Shown in pieces: positions 25,891 to 38,282 of a DNA stretch of 64,000 nt. Position numbers and translations under genes: made by a program. This DNA comes from Anoplopoma fimbria (taxonomy: Eukaryota > Chordata > Actinopteri > Perciformes > Anoplopomatidae): NCBI RefSeq assembly GCF_027596085.1, contig NC_072472.1:20072680-20136679 (forward strand), written 5' to 3'. Position 1 is the first letter of the stretch, and every line of letters starts with the position of its first letter. The notes under the pieces were generated by a model. That model made no database searches, was not told the DNA's origin, and was given only the letters and a program-made list of their open reading frames with translations.

Positions 25891-28240
25891 ATGCAGATAC
25901 TGTTTTCATTTATGACTGACTCACTTTTAAATATCAATTTGCTTTGTTAATAGCATTAATACCATTGCTAATAGTTCCTAGTTCCTAGTTTCATTTTCTT
26001 CTTGTTGCTTTTTATTCATAGATATGCATAGATATTTAAAAATTAAAAAACAATTGTCCCTGGAAATATCGACCTCGATCAAGTGTTTTTGGAGAAGAAG
26101 AGAATGTTAATGCACGCGGCTGACCTCCTTTACAAGGCCAAGGGTGTCTTGACGAGATCAGCCTCCTCCCCGCTGAGTTCTCCTCCCCACCATACAGACG
26201 TTTCTCTCATACGCACAAACCTCATCTGCACACATTCACACCGGGCAGAATGTTGCGTTTCCTCCCACCCACGAACCTAACTTGAGTGCGACCCTGGGGA
26301 CACCGGGACCCTTCGCTCCAGATGGCCAAAGCCTCCTCCTGGCCTGACAGCCTATCACAATCCTCCACAGTTAGTGGGGATCTGGCCTCCCTGGCTAACC
26401 AACCTTGACATGCCAGGCTCTCAGGAGCAGACACATCAAAATAAAAACACTAGACCAGATGGAACATAAAGGAACACACACATTCCTTTTCATATTCTGT
26501 GATTCTAGCATATTATGTGTTCCCTTTACTGCTGCTCTCATTTGCTTTACAATAAGCACATATTTGTGAACACATATGATAATATCTTTATAAGGTGGAA
26601 TTTAGATAAGACTGTGGTGATCAAGAATGAATATAACTGGACATATGTTCTGAACATATGCTAAGAAATGTAGTTTAAGCAGAGAAATGTTAAAGTAAAT
26701 GTTCTGCCCTTCACTCCATGATGTCAGAGAGTCAAGCAGACAGACCAGCTAGCTTTGTTGTTGTTCTGTAATGCTGCCCAAATAATTTGGCTTTGCCGGT
26801 AAATGTCAAATATAACAACCTTTCCACAGCAGGCTCTATCTGTATCAGCCCCATTTTACATTTGAATGATTAGCGCAATCTCCTGATTGATAAGCTGCCC
26901 TAAGATCAGCCGACAGAAACACTAAAGTTTTAAATTACCATTGATCAAAAGATTATTTTCAAGGCAAAAAACTTTATTTATTTTCTTTATCACAAGGTGT
27001 TCCCTGATTGCAATGCTTTGGAATTCTGAGAATAGTCTGGAAGATGTTAAAGACAGCTACTGTACAACAACAAAAAAGTTATTTTTAATTAATTTAGTGT
27101 TAGTAACTCATATATTACATCCACAGTTATCCACAGAGGCACAGTATGAGCACAAGCAGTATAATTGTAGATCTGATACTAGTTGTGTTTTAGAATTTTG
27201 TTTAATGTATCACAAACCACTGAGAATTACATTAGAATTGAATCTAGGTATCTTGGTTTTGTAACAGTATTGTCTTGGCATCTTTCTAGTAAACCCCACC
27301 CTTATGTGTTTTGAGAAACAACAACCAAGTTGAGACAGCCACTGTCTATAAATCCAGGATCCAGATAAAAAACTGGAATGGTTCTGTGAGAGTGAAAGAT
27401 ATGCAGAAGATGTGCACACTGTAAATTGTTATCGATTGCACCCATCTGCAGTGATTGCAAAAAGAAAGCTCTGATAAAGGACACATCAGGACATGATGGG
27501 CCAGGCCGAGGCTTTTTGAAGAGAGAAAAACACGGCCACGTCATCCTCCCCACCCTGTAGTTTATCATTGTCCAGCTGTGGGGTGTCATCTTTCCTGGCA
27601 ATTAGCCTGCAGCACTCCTTCTCTTTAGTGATAGAAGGGCAGCGGTGTTATTACAGGAGGTTGGTGTTGCTGGCAACACACACTGTGATGTGGGAGGGTC
27701 AGGCTTCTATCTGCTCGTCCTCGTGGCTCTGTTGCAGAATCATTTGAATGCGAAGCAAGTCAACCAATTGATTAGAGTGCTTTGGAATGGAAGCCCAGAA
27801 GAAAAACACAGAACGTCTGGGTTCAGAGGTGATAGATGGGAGAGAGGAAGAGGAGGGTGATGCATGGGACAGGAGTGTTAATGTGGCTCATTATGGTTTG
27901 GGATGCCACCGCCTTGCATATTAATGAAACACATCTTTAACTCCTCTTATTTGTCAGTGTACTGATCCCCCTCTCTCCAGGCCTGCTGTATTCTCCTACT
28001 ATAAGACTGTGTCTATTTCCATCTATAATCATATGACCAACACCCAAAGCCTTAAGCTTGACCAATAGTGTTATGCCAAATGGTTACAGCAAAGATTCAG
28101 TGGCTATGTGCATAGACAGCTTATTTACAGGTTGGGGCTACGGCACTGAACTGTGACTTTTACAAGTTGGTTGAGGTGGTTGATAATGAACACATCGTTG
28201 CAGGAAGTCGAAGAAGGCCCTGTTATCTTCTCCATTTCAG
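25891..28240. other. Non-coding intron stretch
   Basis: A GC-richer patch at 26090-26430 has short ORFs on both strands but no family match or splice frame. Nothing else is recognised. Confidence 0.45.
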
Positions 28241-28330
28241 TAATACCTATGTTGAATACACTTCCTGTAAGTCGCTTTGGATAAAAGCGTCTGCTAAATG
28301 ACTGTAATGTAATGTAATGTAATGTAACAC
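28241..28330 (+). mobile_element. Retroposon 3' tail
   Basis: It contains cctatgttgaatacacttcc, gtaagtcgctttggataaaa and gcgtctgctaaatgactg, followed by (TAATG)n. It is the complement of the end at 33953-34045. Only the last ~90 bases are present. Confidence 0.8.
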
Positions 28331-28815
28331 TGTAGCGAAGACATCTCCACTGTAAACTTTCTGCTCACCGCGATCAGCGCTCTCTGTCACAGTGAAGAAA
28401 GAACATAAACACGGATGTAAAGCAGCCGTCTTTTTTTCACTAATGAGACAAGGAAAAAAGAATTTACCTGTATTTAAATCCACTGAGAAACTAAGCAATC
28501 TGGGATCGGCTACCGGTCTGACAACTGATAAGCCTCTGGGGGTAAGGGGACCGTATTTCTGGGGATCCAGTATAGCCAGCAGATATCCTGTCAAGACTTC
28601 CTTTTCCGAGTGCTGCTTGTTATTTATAGTTCGATTAGCAACTTGAGATGTGAGACTGGAGTTGAAAGACAACGTGAACGACCGCATTGTTTTGCAAGTA
28701 GCCAGTTTACAGACTAATTTCAAACCAATTTCATAGATTACATTTGTGCGAATGCGTTTAGCCTCTATTGTACTTCACACATGATGTTTATAAGTCACTT
28801 CTAGTCGAAATAGAA

Positions 28816-28853
28816 ACCTGTCTGCTATTGGATGTAGCCAACAGCAGACAGGT
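28816..28853. repeat. Strong 16-bp hairpin, 6-base loop
   Basis: ACCTGTCTGCTATTGG (28816-28831) pairs with 28838-28853 at 15 of 16 positions. It lies beside the truncated end of a Tc1 remnant; no function is known. Confidence 0.85.
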
Positions 28854-28859
28854 CACTGT

Positions 28860-29438
28860 GGTCACAAAGGGATGGTAACGGTCAGCAACAACATTCAGGT
28901 CGGCTGTGGCATTTAATTGATGCTCAATTACTACTAAGGGCCCCAAAGTGTGCCAAGAAAATGTTCCCCACACCATGACACCACCACCACCAGCCTGACT
29001 CGTTGATACAAGGCAGGATGGATCCATGCTTTCATGTTGTTTACGCCAATTTCTGAAGCTACCACCTGAATGTCACAGCACAAATTATTAAATTTACTAA
29101 TGTCCAAGTTTGGAGAGCCTGTGCCAGTTGTAGTCCCAGTTTCCTGTTGTGTTGTAGTCCCAGTTTCCTGTTGTTTCCTTCTCTTTTATGTACCGTTCTC
29201 TGCAACCCCTAGAGGAGGTTGTCCGTAAAGGCCCAGTAGAGCAGCAGTCAATCCAACAACAATGCCATCTTGAGTCATTCACATCAGCTTTCTACACCAT
29301 TTTGATGTTCTGTTTGAACTTCACAATGTCCACGGCCCTAAATGCATTGTGTTGCTTCAAAGTGATTGGCTAATTAGATATCTGAATTAACAAACAGTTT
29401 AACAGGTATACCTAGTAGAGTGGCCGGTTAGTGTATAT
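28860..29438 (-). mobile_element. Tc1-like transposon remnant
   Basis: The complement of 28890-29027 encodes MDPSCLVSTSQAGGGGVMVW, GTFSWHTLGPLVVIEHQLN and ATADLNV, a fragment of a Tc1-type transposase catalytic domain. Sequence up to 29438 follows the rest of such an element, degraded, and ends in a terminal-repeat-like tagtagagtggccggttagt at ~29413. The other end is missing. It cannot encode a working enzyme. Confidence 0.8.
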
Positions 29439-29859
29439 TACTATTCATACTGTTTATACCCTTTACATTACTCTGTTACTGCTTTTTGCACTTCTGGTTC
29501 AGATGCTAAACCATGCAATGACAAAACATTTGAATCTAATCTTATGTAATATAACAAGATACACAAACACATATAGCAAGTTATGAGGTGAATCTTACAG
29601 ATTACAACTTTGAATCAGTAAAAAACACAATTTTTGGTAAAAAATGGGATATTTCAGTAGTTTTCCTCTATGCTGTTGATTGTTGCCTTTAGGACGATGA
29701 GTGGCTGCAGTTGTAGGTATAGGGAGAGCAGAGCATTACCTACTTCCTTCCACCCACTCCCTTCCACCCCCACCTCTGGAAACTGGGAGCTACCGACAGC
29801 CTCTTAGCATGTTTTGATTGGTGCTGAAGATGTAGTTTCCACGTGGAAAGCGGTGGCCC

Positions 29860-30132
29860 CTCCTCCCCTTCTGTCTCTAAAGCCCTCTCTTCCTTCGTCT
29901 CTCTCTTTCTCCCTCCCTCCCCTTGCTCTTGTGGCTGACGGAGACCTGACTTCGCTGTGTAGACGCTCCCTCTCCCACAGCATCATGCCGTCTTTCCTCC
30001 CTCCCTCTCTTTTTTGCTCTCGCCTCTGCGTTACAGTCCGCTGATAAGAAGCACTCAGTCCAGATGGGCAGCAGCTAGAGCCGCTTGGGCTGTCACAGCA
30101 GACCAAAGAACATCATTATTTCACCTGCCGCT
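29860..30132 (+). promoter_or_regulatory. dlg2: Pyrimidine-rich putative promoter/5'UTR of the 30133 exon
   Basis: The region is a dense C/T tract (runs of ctctctctttctccctccctcc) giving way to mixed sequence just before the ATG. It has two short upstream ORFs: one from ATG 29985 stopping at 30044 (19 codons), and one from ATG 30064 (M-G-S-S-stop, 30064-30078). No TATA box is seen. The transcription start is not identifiable, so the limits are approximate. The uORFs would be expected to dampen translation if they lie in the mRNA. Confidence 0.5.
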
Positions 30133-30216
30133 ATGTTTGCCTCTATTTGGTATGCCAAGAAGCTAGGGAGACGACTTGTGCAGAATAGCCGGAAAGCTAA
30201 AATGCTGAAAGACAAG
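30133..30216 (+). CDS. dlg2: Candidate alternative first coding exon of dlg2 (basic 28-residue N-terminus)
   Basis: The ATG at 30133 has G at -3. The reading is 28 codons to AAG|GTAGGT and ends in phase 0, so it can join the ASPAPII exon at 58916. The peptide starts MFASIWYAKKLGRR and is strongly basic afterwards (QNSRKAKMLKDK), with ten Lys/Arg after a short hydrophobic aromatic start. It has no cysteine, so the N-terminal palmitoylation used by other PSD-93/PSD-95 starts is not available; a basic-hydrophobic membrane or trafficking signal is an inference. A pyrimidine-rich 5' region with two short upstream ORFs precedes it. Known background: mammalian DLG2 has several alternative N-termini. 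I believe some start similarly but cannot confirm that here. Alternatively it is an unspliced intronic ORF, though start, donor and phase all fit. Confidence 0.75.
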
Positions 30217-32859
30217 GTAGGTTCATCGCTGTGCTTGCTTTACTGATTTACTGGTCGACAAAACAGATACAGAATACAATTTCATGGCAGAAATGTGTGA
30301 GAGACACTACTACAACCTTTTTTTAGTCAAACTGTACGATTGAGGTACTGGAGCAGCAGGTGCTTCTTTAATGCACCTGTTGATTAATAGTGTTGTTGAC
30401 GTCTGTGTTAGCAGTTCGACTTTTGGGGGTCAGTTAGTTGTCTTTGCTCAATTGCGTCCTTTCTGCCTCATTTGAGGGGAAGAATGATCAATGAGCGACT
30501 CGGACCACGCTGCCTGGAAAGCCAAATCTTGTATTTTGACCCTGCCTACGCAGGGCAAGTCAGAGGCTCACTCCTTCTCAACTCATTAAGACACAGCAGA
30601 TTCGCCTGTCATTCTGTCCCTGAGCACCGTTTCTTCTTCATCTGCCTTCACAGCAAAGTTTTGTCACTGCAGATTCTGCTCTCACTCCTGTGGAGGTCCT
30701 CTGCTAGATGAACCTGACTGCACATTTACTATACCTGCAGAACAGGAAGCATCCTTGGTTCCTTATTGATACTTACTTTTTTCACAATGATTATGTTTAC
30801 ACTCATCTTCCAAAGAGTATGATGTGCAAATAAATACTGCTTAAAATAATGTAAAATGAATACTCTTAATCAGATTTTTTTTCCCTGCTAGGGGCAGGGC
30901 CTGAGGCTGATATTAATGCTCAGTCCAGATTTCTATTAGAGAAGTTTCCAGAAATTGACTTTAAATATTTAGCTTACTGCCAAACTTCCATTGGGCAAAA
31001 CCATCAGGTATGGTGTAGAGGTACACAAACTTCACGGTTTGGTGTGAGTTTGGTACAAAAGAAAAAAAATGAGGATCTGTTTATGTCATTGACAGTGAGA
31101 CGAAAACCTCCTGCAAGGCACTGAGGTAATATTTTGCCCACTGGTAACTTTGCTAAACTATTGTCATAATAAAAATAAGGAACATTTCAAACAGATGCTT
31201 ATCACAATGTACGAACACTCGACAGGTCACAACAGGCTATAAAACAGGCTATGAAATTGAATATACCAGCATACTTAGAATAATAAAAAATAAAACTTAA
31301 AACTTGTGCAGTATTTAAACATTCAAAGCACCAAAACATTCAGAGCACCTGGATGATGTTGTTGAATGGGCGTCCCCAACAATGCTGGATCAACGCAACA
31401 CACCGTCCTCTCTATAATGCTGTTGCGGCTCACCAGGAACAAGCAGCAGGGTCTTCAAGCTGCAACGTTTCATTTGCGCTATAGTTTTGGTCAATCAGCT
31501 CATTGTGCTAACCTCAGCGCATGTTGCTAATGGTGTGAAGCAATGTTTGGTACGCTTGAACGCTTGTGAACTTTGGTTTGCATGACCTGCATCAATCTAC
31601 ATAGGCTACTGTGTGTACTGTGTACTCTGTAGCAAAACGTTTCTGCACAAACTGTAACAGATCATGGATCATTGATTGTATCATGGATGTATAAGAAGAA
31701 ATGGAAGCGTTGGTTCAACTGTCGAGGATAAAATCCCCGGAATCTTCCGCTCATATTCCACATCCATGGTACCATAGAGCAAGCGCATTAGCGTTTCCTT
31801 TAACCCTGCCTCCCAGACACTCTGTCTTGGTAACTCACATAAACAGCAGCTCATTGTTCCAAGAGAAATAACTGCCTAATAGTGCATTTTATAACTTTGA
31901 GTACCTTATCATTCAAATAAGGACTTCTAAGTGTAACACGGAAGTTGATTCACCGCACCGATTTACAGACGTATCTTTCCAAATGTTTTATGACCCGGAA
32001 GATGTAACTCCACCGTTTTGCCTCTATGTAAATTTGGATTCAAAGCCTGGTGCTCTTCTTGGGGGCTTCGTCAGGCAACACTAGATTGTACAGTGAAAGG
32101 AGGAGAAGCTAATTGATTAGAAAATATCCAGCTTGGGAGAAGATATCAAAAAGGATGGGGACACCAAGTAAAAACAAAATATGTTGACATTTCAGTGGAG
32201 TAAAATGTAAATGACTATGTACTAATGTACTACTACGTCTCCTATATGTATTTACAGATCAGAATCATCTACTTGGGATCATGTAGGTTGCCTAGTTTGG
32301 CTCAATTCTAGTATCATCAGCCATTAAAAGCTGAAACAGCACAACTACAGTCTCAAACTATCACCGAGTAGCTCTCTAGTAGCAGTTGTCAAGGGAAAAT
32401 GTTTCTCATTCACCAACCAAAACCAGTTGTTGTTTCTCATCTTGTTTTTTTTTGTTTTACCTTTACACCATCCGGGGTCTCGGTTTCCTCCCTTGCAACT
32501 TTTGTCCCACTTTGACACACCCACCAAGTGTGATCTTAAAACTTCCACTGTGGACTGCTCTCCATTAATTGCAGCTTTAATCCTACTGATTATATTCTAG
32601 CTACGAACGTAATCTGTGACCTCCGCAGTGTGTGTGCCAAGGCCACATTCACTTAAACAAAAAGCAGCATGCTGCTAAGCAACGAATGTTTGCATTTGTG
32701 TGTGTGTGACAGGGCGCTGAAGCAGCATGCTTGTGTTTTACCTAATTGCACACTGGACACCATGCATTGAGATGATTATCTGCACATTTTGAACTGATAA
32801 TTATAGTTATAAGGACTCATAACTGTTATAAACAGAATGATTTATAACAATAATCAGTT
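30217..32859. other. Non-coding intron stretch
   Basis: Between 31670 and 32060 the sequence looks like a degraded dispersed element (gtataagaagaaatggaagc), limits unclear. No exon recognised. Confidence 0.4.
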
Positions 32860-33320
32860 TGTCACGCTCCGGCAGAAAGGCAACAGGGGATGGTAGGCAT
32901 GGGGAGCAGAAAGATAATCAACAGTGATTTTGATAAGGAAGTGTCCAAAACAAAACTTACATACAGGTGAGTACAAAGTAGTACAGAAAGTCCAAGACAC
33001 GGCAAACGACATGAAACATGATCAGGTAAATCAGACTTGCAGAAAGGATCAGAATGTAGCAGGGCCAAAGCCGGCATAACAGACGACCCAACAATTAGAA
33101 GACAAAAGACAGGACTATAAATACAAAAGAAACTAATCAGACAACAAAACACAGGTGGGCAGACATGAGGGCAGGCTGGAAGCTGATAGGTGGGAGAAAC
33201 ACACAGGAACAGAGCAAGGCTGATGACACAGGTGGATTTACTCAGGGGCAACAAAAAACGAAAAAACAAAGTCAGTTATGATGTATTATGAAACAATGCA
33301 TTATAACCGTGGGCGTAACA
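32860..33320 (-). mobile_element. Possible solo LTR (461 bp, TG...CA)
   Basis: On the complement it starts TGTTACGCCC and ends GAGCGTGACA, so it has TG...CA ends and short imperfect inverted termini. A TATA-like gtatttatagtcctg lies inside. No flanking target duplication is evident and no internal retroelement genes flank it, so a MITE is also possible. Confidence 0.45.
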
Positions 33321-33949
33321 GGAAGTGTTACCCACATTTTCAAAGAACAGATAATTATTAGAAATACATGTAGAGCAGAGCATATAGAGCTATACATCTA
33401 TGCTGATGCATAAGAGGGATAATCAAAATATATTTAAGTCCTTCCATCAGAGCAGCCTTTTCCATTTAACTTCTCTAAATTTGTGACATTAACTTACTGT
33501 ACATCAGAGACTGTTTAGACCATTCACATCCTCATTTGATGGTATCAATACAGTTATATTCTGTTTTAACAAAAAATATTACTTGAGTTTCTACTGTATG
33601 GTTAAGTTTATTGGTGGTGTGAGAATTTTTGAGTGTACTCATGGAAATAATTAACTAGTGGAAATAAGTGGATGACCTGGAGCACTACTATCCGTCTGCA
33701 TGACAGCCTTCTTTTAATGACCTGCTGGTTGAACTGTGGTGGCATAAGGTGATGGAGCTGTGGGATATGTGAGTGTGTTCATATAGTACATGAACTGTGT
33801 GTGTGCGTGTAGACACGCTTAAAGCACTGACAGAGGTGTGTGAGAGAAGACTTTCCTTTGCACTGCTTGAAAGCAACTAATTGGAGCTGTGTGTCATGTT
33901 GATATTTTAACCGACAGGCTCACATTGCACCTCTAAATTGACTATGCAT

Positions 33950-34295
33950 ACATTACATTACATTACATTACATTACATTACAGTCATTTAGCAGACGCTT
34001 TTATCCAAAGCGACTTACAGGAAGTGTATTCAACATAGGTATTCAAGAGAACTACTAGTCACCAGAAGTCATAAGTGCATCTCCTTTCTTAAACAAGCAT
34101 CTCAAAGCATAAGCCAGAGCAAAAGTATAGTGCAGAGGCAAGTTACTACGAAAACAATAATTGCAACAGACTAATCCGAATATAGTAAGTGCTACAAACT
34201 ACTACGAATAGGATAAGTGCAGTAAACAAATACAAATTCAATAAGTGCAGCGAACTGATACAAATACAGTAAGTGCAACAACTAGCATACAGTAC
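33950..34295 (-). mobile_element. LINE-like 3' end with tandem subrepeats
   Basis: (CATTA)n, then the shared retroposon tail gtcatttagcagacgctttt and atccaaagcgacttacagg. The body from about 34170 repeats a ~30-base unit four times (taagtgc-a-caaactactac type). It probably represents the LINE that supplies the SINE tail. Confidence 0.6.
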
Positions 34296-37200
34296 CAAAG
34301 GATAATTCAGTTTGGCTTCTCTTACTATTAAAGTCATGTCATTGAAGTTTTGTCTTTGTAATGGATTTCCGAGGACATCGAGAAAAGTGTGTGAGGAACA
34401 CAGAAATGTTATTGTTCGATTTCCTCAGAGAAGGACCCTTCAGACCTTTACACACCGGGGGCATGAAAAAATAACATGAGAATGCGCCAAACCCGCCTGC
34501 GAATATTTCGTATCATAAATCATACCTGCAGCGAAACGAATTTGCGACAGTTGCAGTTGCAACAGTTGTTTTTCAATTAAAGCTTTGATAGATTTATGCA
34601 GGCAGAGGACCAACTACCAGGATCCCAATGACATCGTCTGTCAGTCTTTTTGTATAGAGGTCTATGAGAAAATGACTCTACTTCTCTCTTGATTTATTTC
34701 CTCAGTAAACATTGTAAACATGAGTTTATGGTCTCAAGCTCTAGTTTCAAGTCTTATTCAATACAGCATGATGTTCATTTAGTAAATTATGGTCCATTTA
34801 GATTCAAACTGACCATAAAGCAGAGTATGCTTTAGGGCGGGGCTACACACTGATAGACAGGTCGACACCAGAGCCATATAAGACGTCTCTTTGTCACTGC
34901 TCCGCTGTCCAAATATGATCACCTCCGTTCACTGGTTGCAAAAATCAAAGATGGCCAATATGTCGAACTAGAGGCTTGAAACGGCAGTCAACAAACCAAT
35001 GGATGATGTCACGATACTACATCCACTTCTTATATACAGTCTATGTGTACCCAATCCTAAAAGAATGGCTCATAAGTAGAGTTACTGAGATGTCCATGCA
35101 GGTTTGCTGCGTTAGTTTCTACATTGAATCCCTGTAGATGATATTAGTATGCGTCTCCCAGAGAGGCTCGGCTGTTTCAAAGCAATTCAATGCACATTTA
35201 ATATGTAGTGCTAGTATTTTGGTAACAAAGGGGCACGTTAATGGCAAAAAAAGAGAGTTGAATGGCTATTTCTAAAATTGAACCTCAGATATCAGGATAT
35301 ATCATGGTCAGTGAGATGAACAAAGCAGTGCTAGTCAGGTAGGAATGAGTCAGAGGCTGACGAGAAGCAAGGGATGGCGTCTGCCTGACATGATCAGGTT
35401 TTACAGTATGATGTATCCTGTTTAAAACACAGGTACTGTCTGAGTTTAAAGCTGTTTCTGGATCAAAAGAGACGAAGACTAAATACTAAGCCTAAACCAA
35501 AGGTTAGCCACAGGATGTGATCATTTCAATTCCATAGGGGCTTCTCTCTCTGTCCTTTTTCTCTCTCTCCCTCTATACGGGTATCAACTGTCCAATAAAG
35601 GCAAACATGTTTTTATGGTGAAACAGATTGTTGTCTGACAGTTTGACAGTTGTCAGTGTCTGTATATATCTTTGTATCTGTTATGAGCACAGCAGTCTTT
35701 GCCTTCCTCTCTTTCATTTTGTCACAGGGAGAGTGAAAGCCATCGAGGGCTACCTGGCTCTCCACTTCAAACAGTAGCTCACTCTCCAAACACCCCAAAT
35801 TAATCTGTCTCTACAGCTGTCCACAGCAAACTCTGCTTTATTTCAAAGGACTTAGCCGGGATCACAGCAACCCCCACAGCTGTTGAATGGCAGTCTGCTC
35901 TCAGAGATATCGTAATTAAGAACTGAGCCCACATAAATAAGCCAACAAAGTAGGGGAGGGGTTTGTGTCGTACTGGAGTTGCAGAGATAATTCATTAAAA
36001 AAAACGTTTTTTTTTTAACTGCAGGAAGTCCTTGAAGGTCAAAAGTCAAAAATCCCAGGTATTTATGTTTGATGAGCACTTGGAGGCAGCATACATGTAT
36101 GCAGCATCATTAGCTGAGTGGAGAGAGCAGAGCTGCCGCATCCGAACACTACAGAATGTTTCTTCTTTGAGCAGGCAGTGTGGGTAAGATGCTGAGAAAG
36201 GCTCTTTGTGTGAACAAACTGCTGAGATGGCCTGTGCAGCGCAGCGACGTCTGATCTATGATAATAAGTTGGAATGCTTGTATTCCAGGTTTAACTGTTG
36301 TGGCAGTGTGAGTTTGATTTGAAGCAGCTGTAGCTCAGCGGGTCAAACTTCATTAATGTACTTGTATGTATCGACCATTGAAATTTGGTTTCAGTGTGAA
36401 TGGTATGGGTCATGTTTGAATAGTGTCCACTGTCAGCATCACCTGACTGACACCAAGATCTTCCTCAAACATACTCACCCATCACCATGAACCACCCTGG
36501 TACTTTCTAGTCTTTCTCAGCACTGAGTTCAGCTGAACAGTGGTTGTTGCCTTGGCCATTTCAAACTGGATTCACACTAAACTGAACTCACAGTAACCTA
36601 AAATACAATAATTCAACAGGTGATGGACAGATGAGTACCAAGTTAATTAATTGATTTTTTTCATTCTTGTTATTTTAGTGTTTTTATCTGTAAAAAAAAT
36701 ATCATATTAAAAACATTTTGCTGGTTGGTGCTTCACAAATTCTACTTATTGGCTTGTTTTTCTGTCTGTTTCATATAAAGATCCAACTCTCGAGACTCTT
36801 TTTTCCACATATCTCTTCTCTCCTTCTGCCTCTCTCTTCCACTTCCATTCTCATGGATTAACTTGCTCTATTCCCAATCTCTCTCTGCCCCTCTTTTACT
36901 CTCCTGTGGTTGTTACTCTCATGATGTCCCGCTGGCAAAGCAGCCATTTGCTGCGTGGGAACAAGCTCCTTTGGATAATGGATGTGCACTCCAGTAGCTT
37001 GATAGCCGAGTGGGTTTTTTAGAGGGCCGATGTCAAGCTGCTGGAGAACCAAGTGACAAAGAAACGTGGCAGTGTGCGAGAGGGTTTTCTGTTTGACTCT
37101 CTCTTATGTTTTTAAGCCTGTCAACATGTCTGCCCCGAGTGGAGCGCTGTTTTCACTTTGCTTACCCTCAACCTTGTTTTATTCCTACCTGTAAGTCGTT

Positions 37201-38201
37201 ATCAATGTCACGGCAGGCGTGTTTAATCCTGCAGTCATCAGGCTCTGACGCAGAGAGTGTTGCTGCTTCCAGGCAGCTCGGGCCTGAGGTCTAAGTTGTT
37301 CTAACCTCCACACATCCTCATGGAGCCTGATCCACCAGAAGACAGGTGTGTGGGAGGAAGATGGTCGTGGGCTGTGAGGGAGAGAATAGGTCACTGACAA
37401 ATGAGCAAATGAAAGAGACGGAGAACACAGAGTGAGAGGAGGAGGAATAGGTGGATGAAGCCGCTCGTCTCTCTCTTTTCTGGCTGCACCTTTTCCCTCT
37501 GATTGCTCCAATCACAAAAGAGTGAGACAAAAGGTTAAAGCTGCTCTATTCTGAGAATTTTCAATTAGCCCCAAGCCATTGTTCAGCATTGTATTTGATT
37601 TATCTCCCACTGCAGAGACTATGTTGTTGTTTCCATTTGTTTTTGCTCATTATGGGGTATGTTGGTTTGTGGCATGGTCTGCTGTTGCTCCACCTCTTCT
37701 CCTGACGTGCTCCATTGATCTGTCTCTAATCTAGTTTTGGCTTCCTGACAGAGCTAACTTCCCTCAGGCATTAATTATGCCTCCATGTGATTTATATCAG
37801 TGGGCTCCAGCTTCCAGCACTCTACCCTGTCTAATCCAATCGGATCCACGTCTGTGGCCCAGCCACTGCAGCTCTCACCCAATCAGATATATTGAGTATG
37901 TGTCGCAAGTAGTTCCCCTTTGCTTACACTCCCCTAGAGCGATCTGTCCTCGACAGCTTCACTACCAGTGCTCTAAAGTCTGCCACTCTGTGTCACACCA
38001 AAACACCGCTGTGCAGGGGGCAGATGTGTCCGGTGCGGAGCCTCTAATCAACATAAACTTCTTCTCATGGATGAGAAGTTGATTCTGAAAACAGTTTAAG
38101 ATGGTATCTAGAGGTACAGCTGATCCATGGATTATAATACTTCTGAAGATGTGGGAAATTACTGAACTTTTTTCTTCATTGGGATATCTTTACTAAAACA
38201 G
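34296..38201. other. Non-coding intron stretch
   Basis: 34,800-35,045 ends in ccacttcttatatacagtct, a 3' end I know from dispersed teleost elements. Otherwise no exon or element recognised. Confidence 0.4.
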
Positions 38202-38282
38202 GATGCGTGGCTGGTAGTAAAAGCTGTCTGACCTGCTTGGTGACCTCCGTCAGTCAGGGTACATACAAAACCAGGGTTGAAG

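Noticed and set aside
26083..26434. GC-richer patch with ORFs on both strands
   Set aside because: No recognised motif, no phase-compatible donor, and similar openness on both strands.
28247..28723. 158-codon complement ORF
   Set aside because: One end is translation of the retroposon tail; the rest has no family signature.
37777..38082. 101-codon + ORF upstream of the 38283 exon
   Set aside because: No protein family signal and no clear splice link to the 38283 exon.
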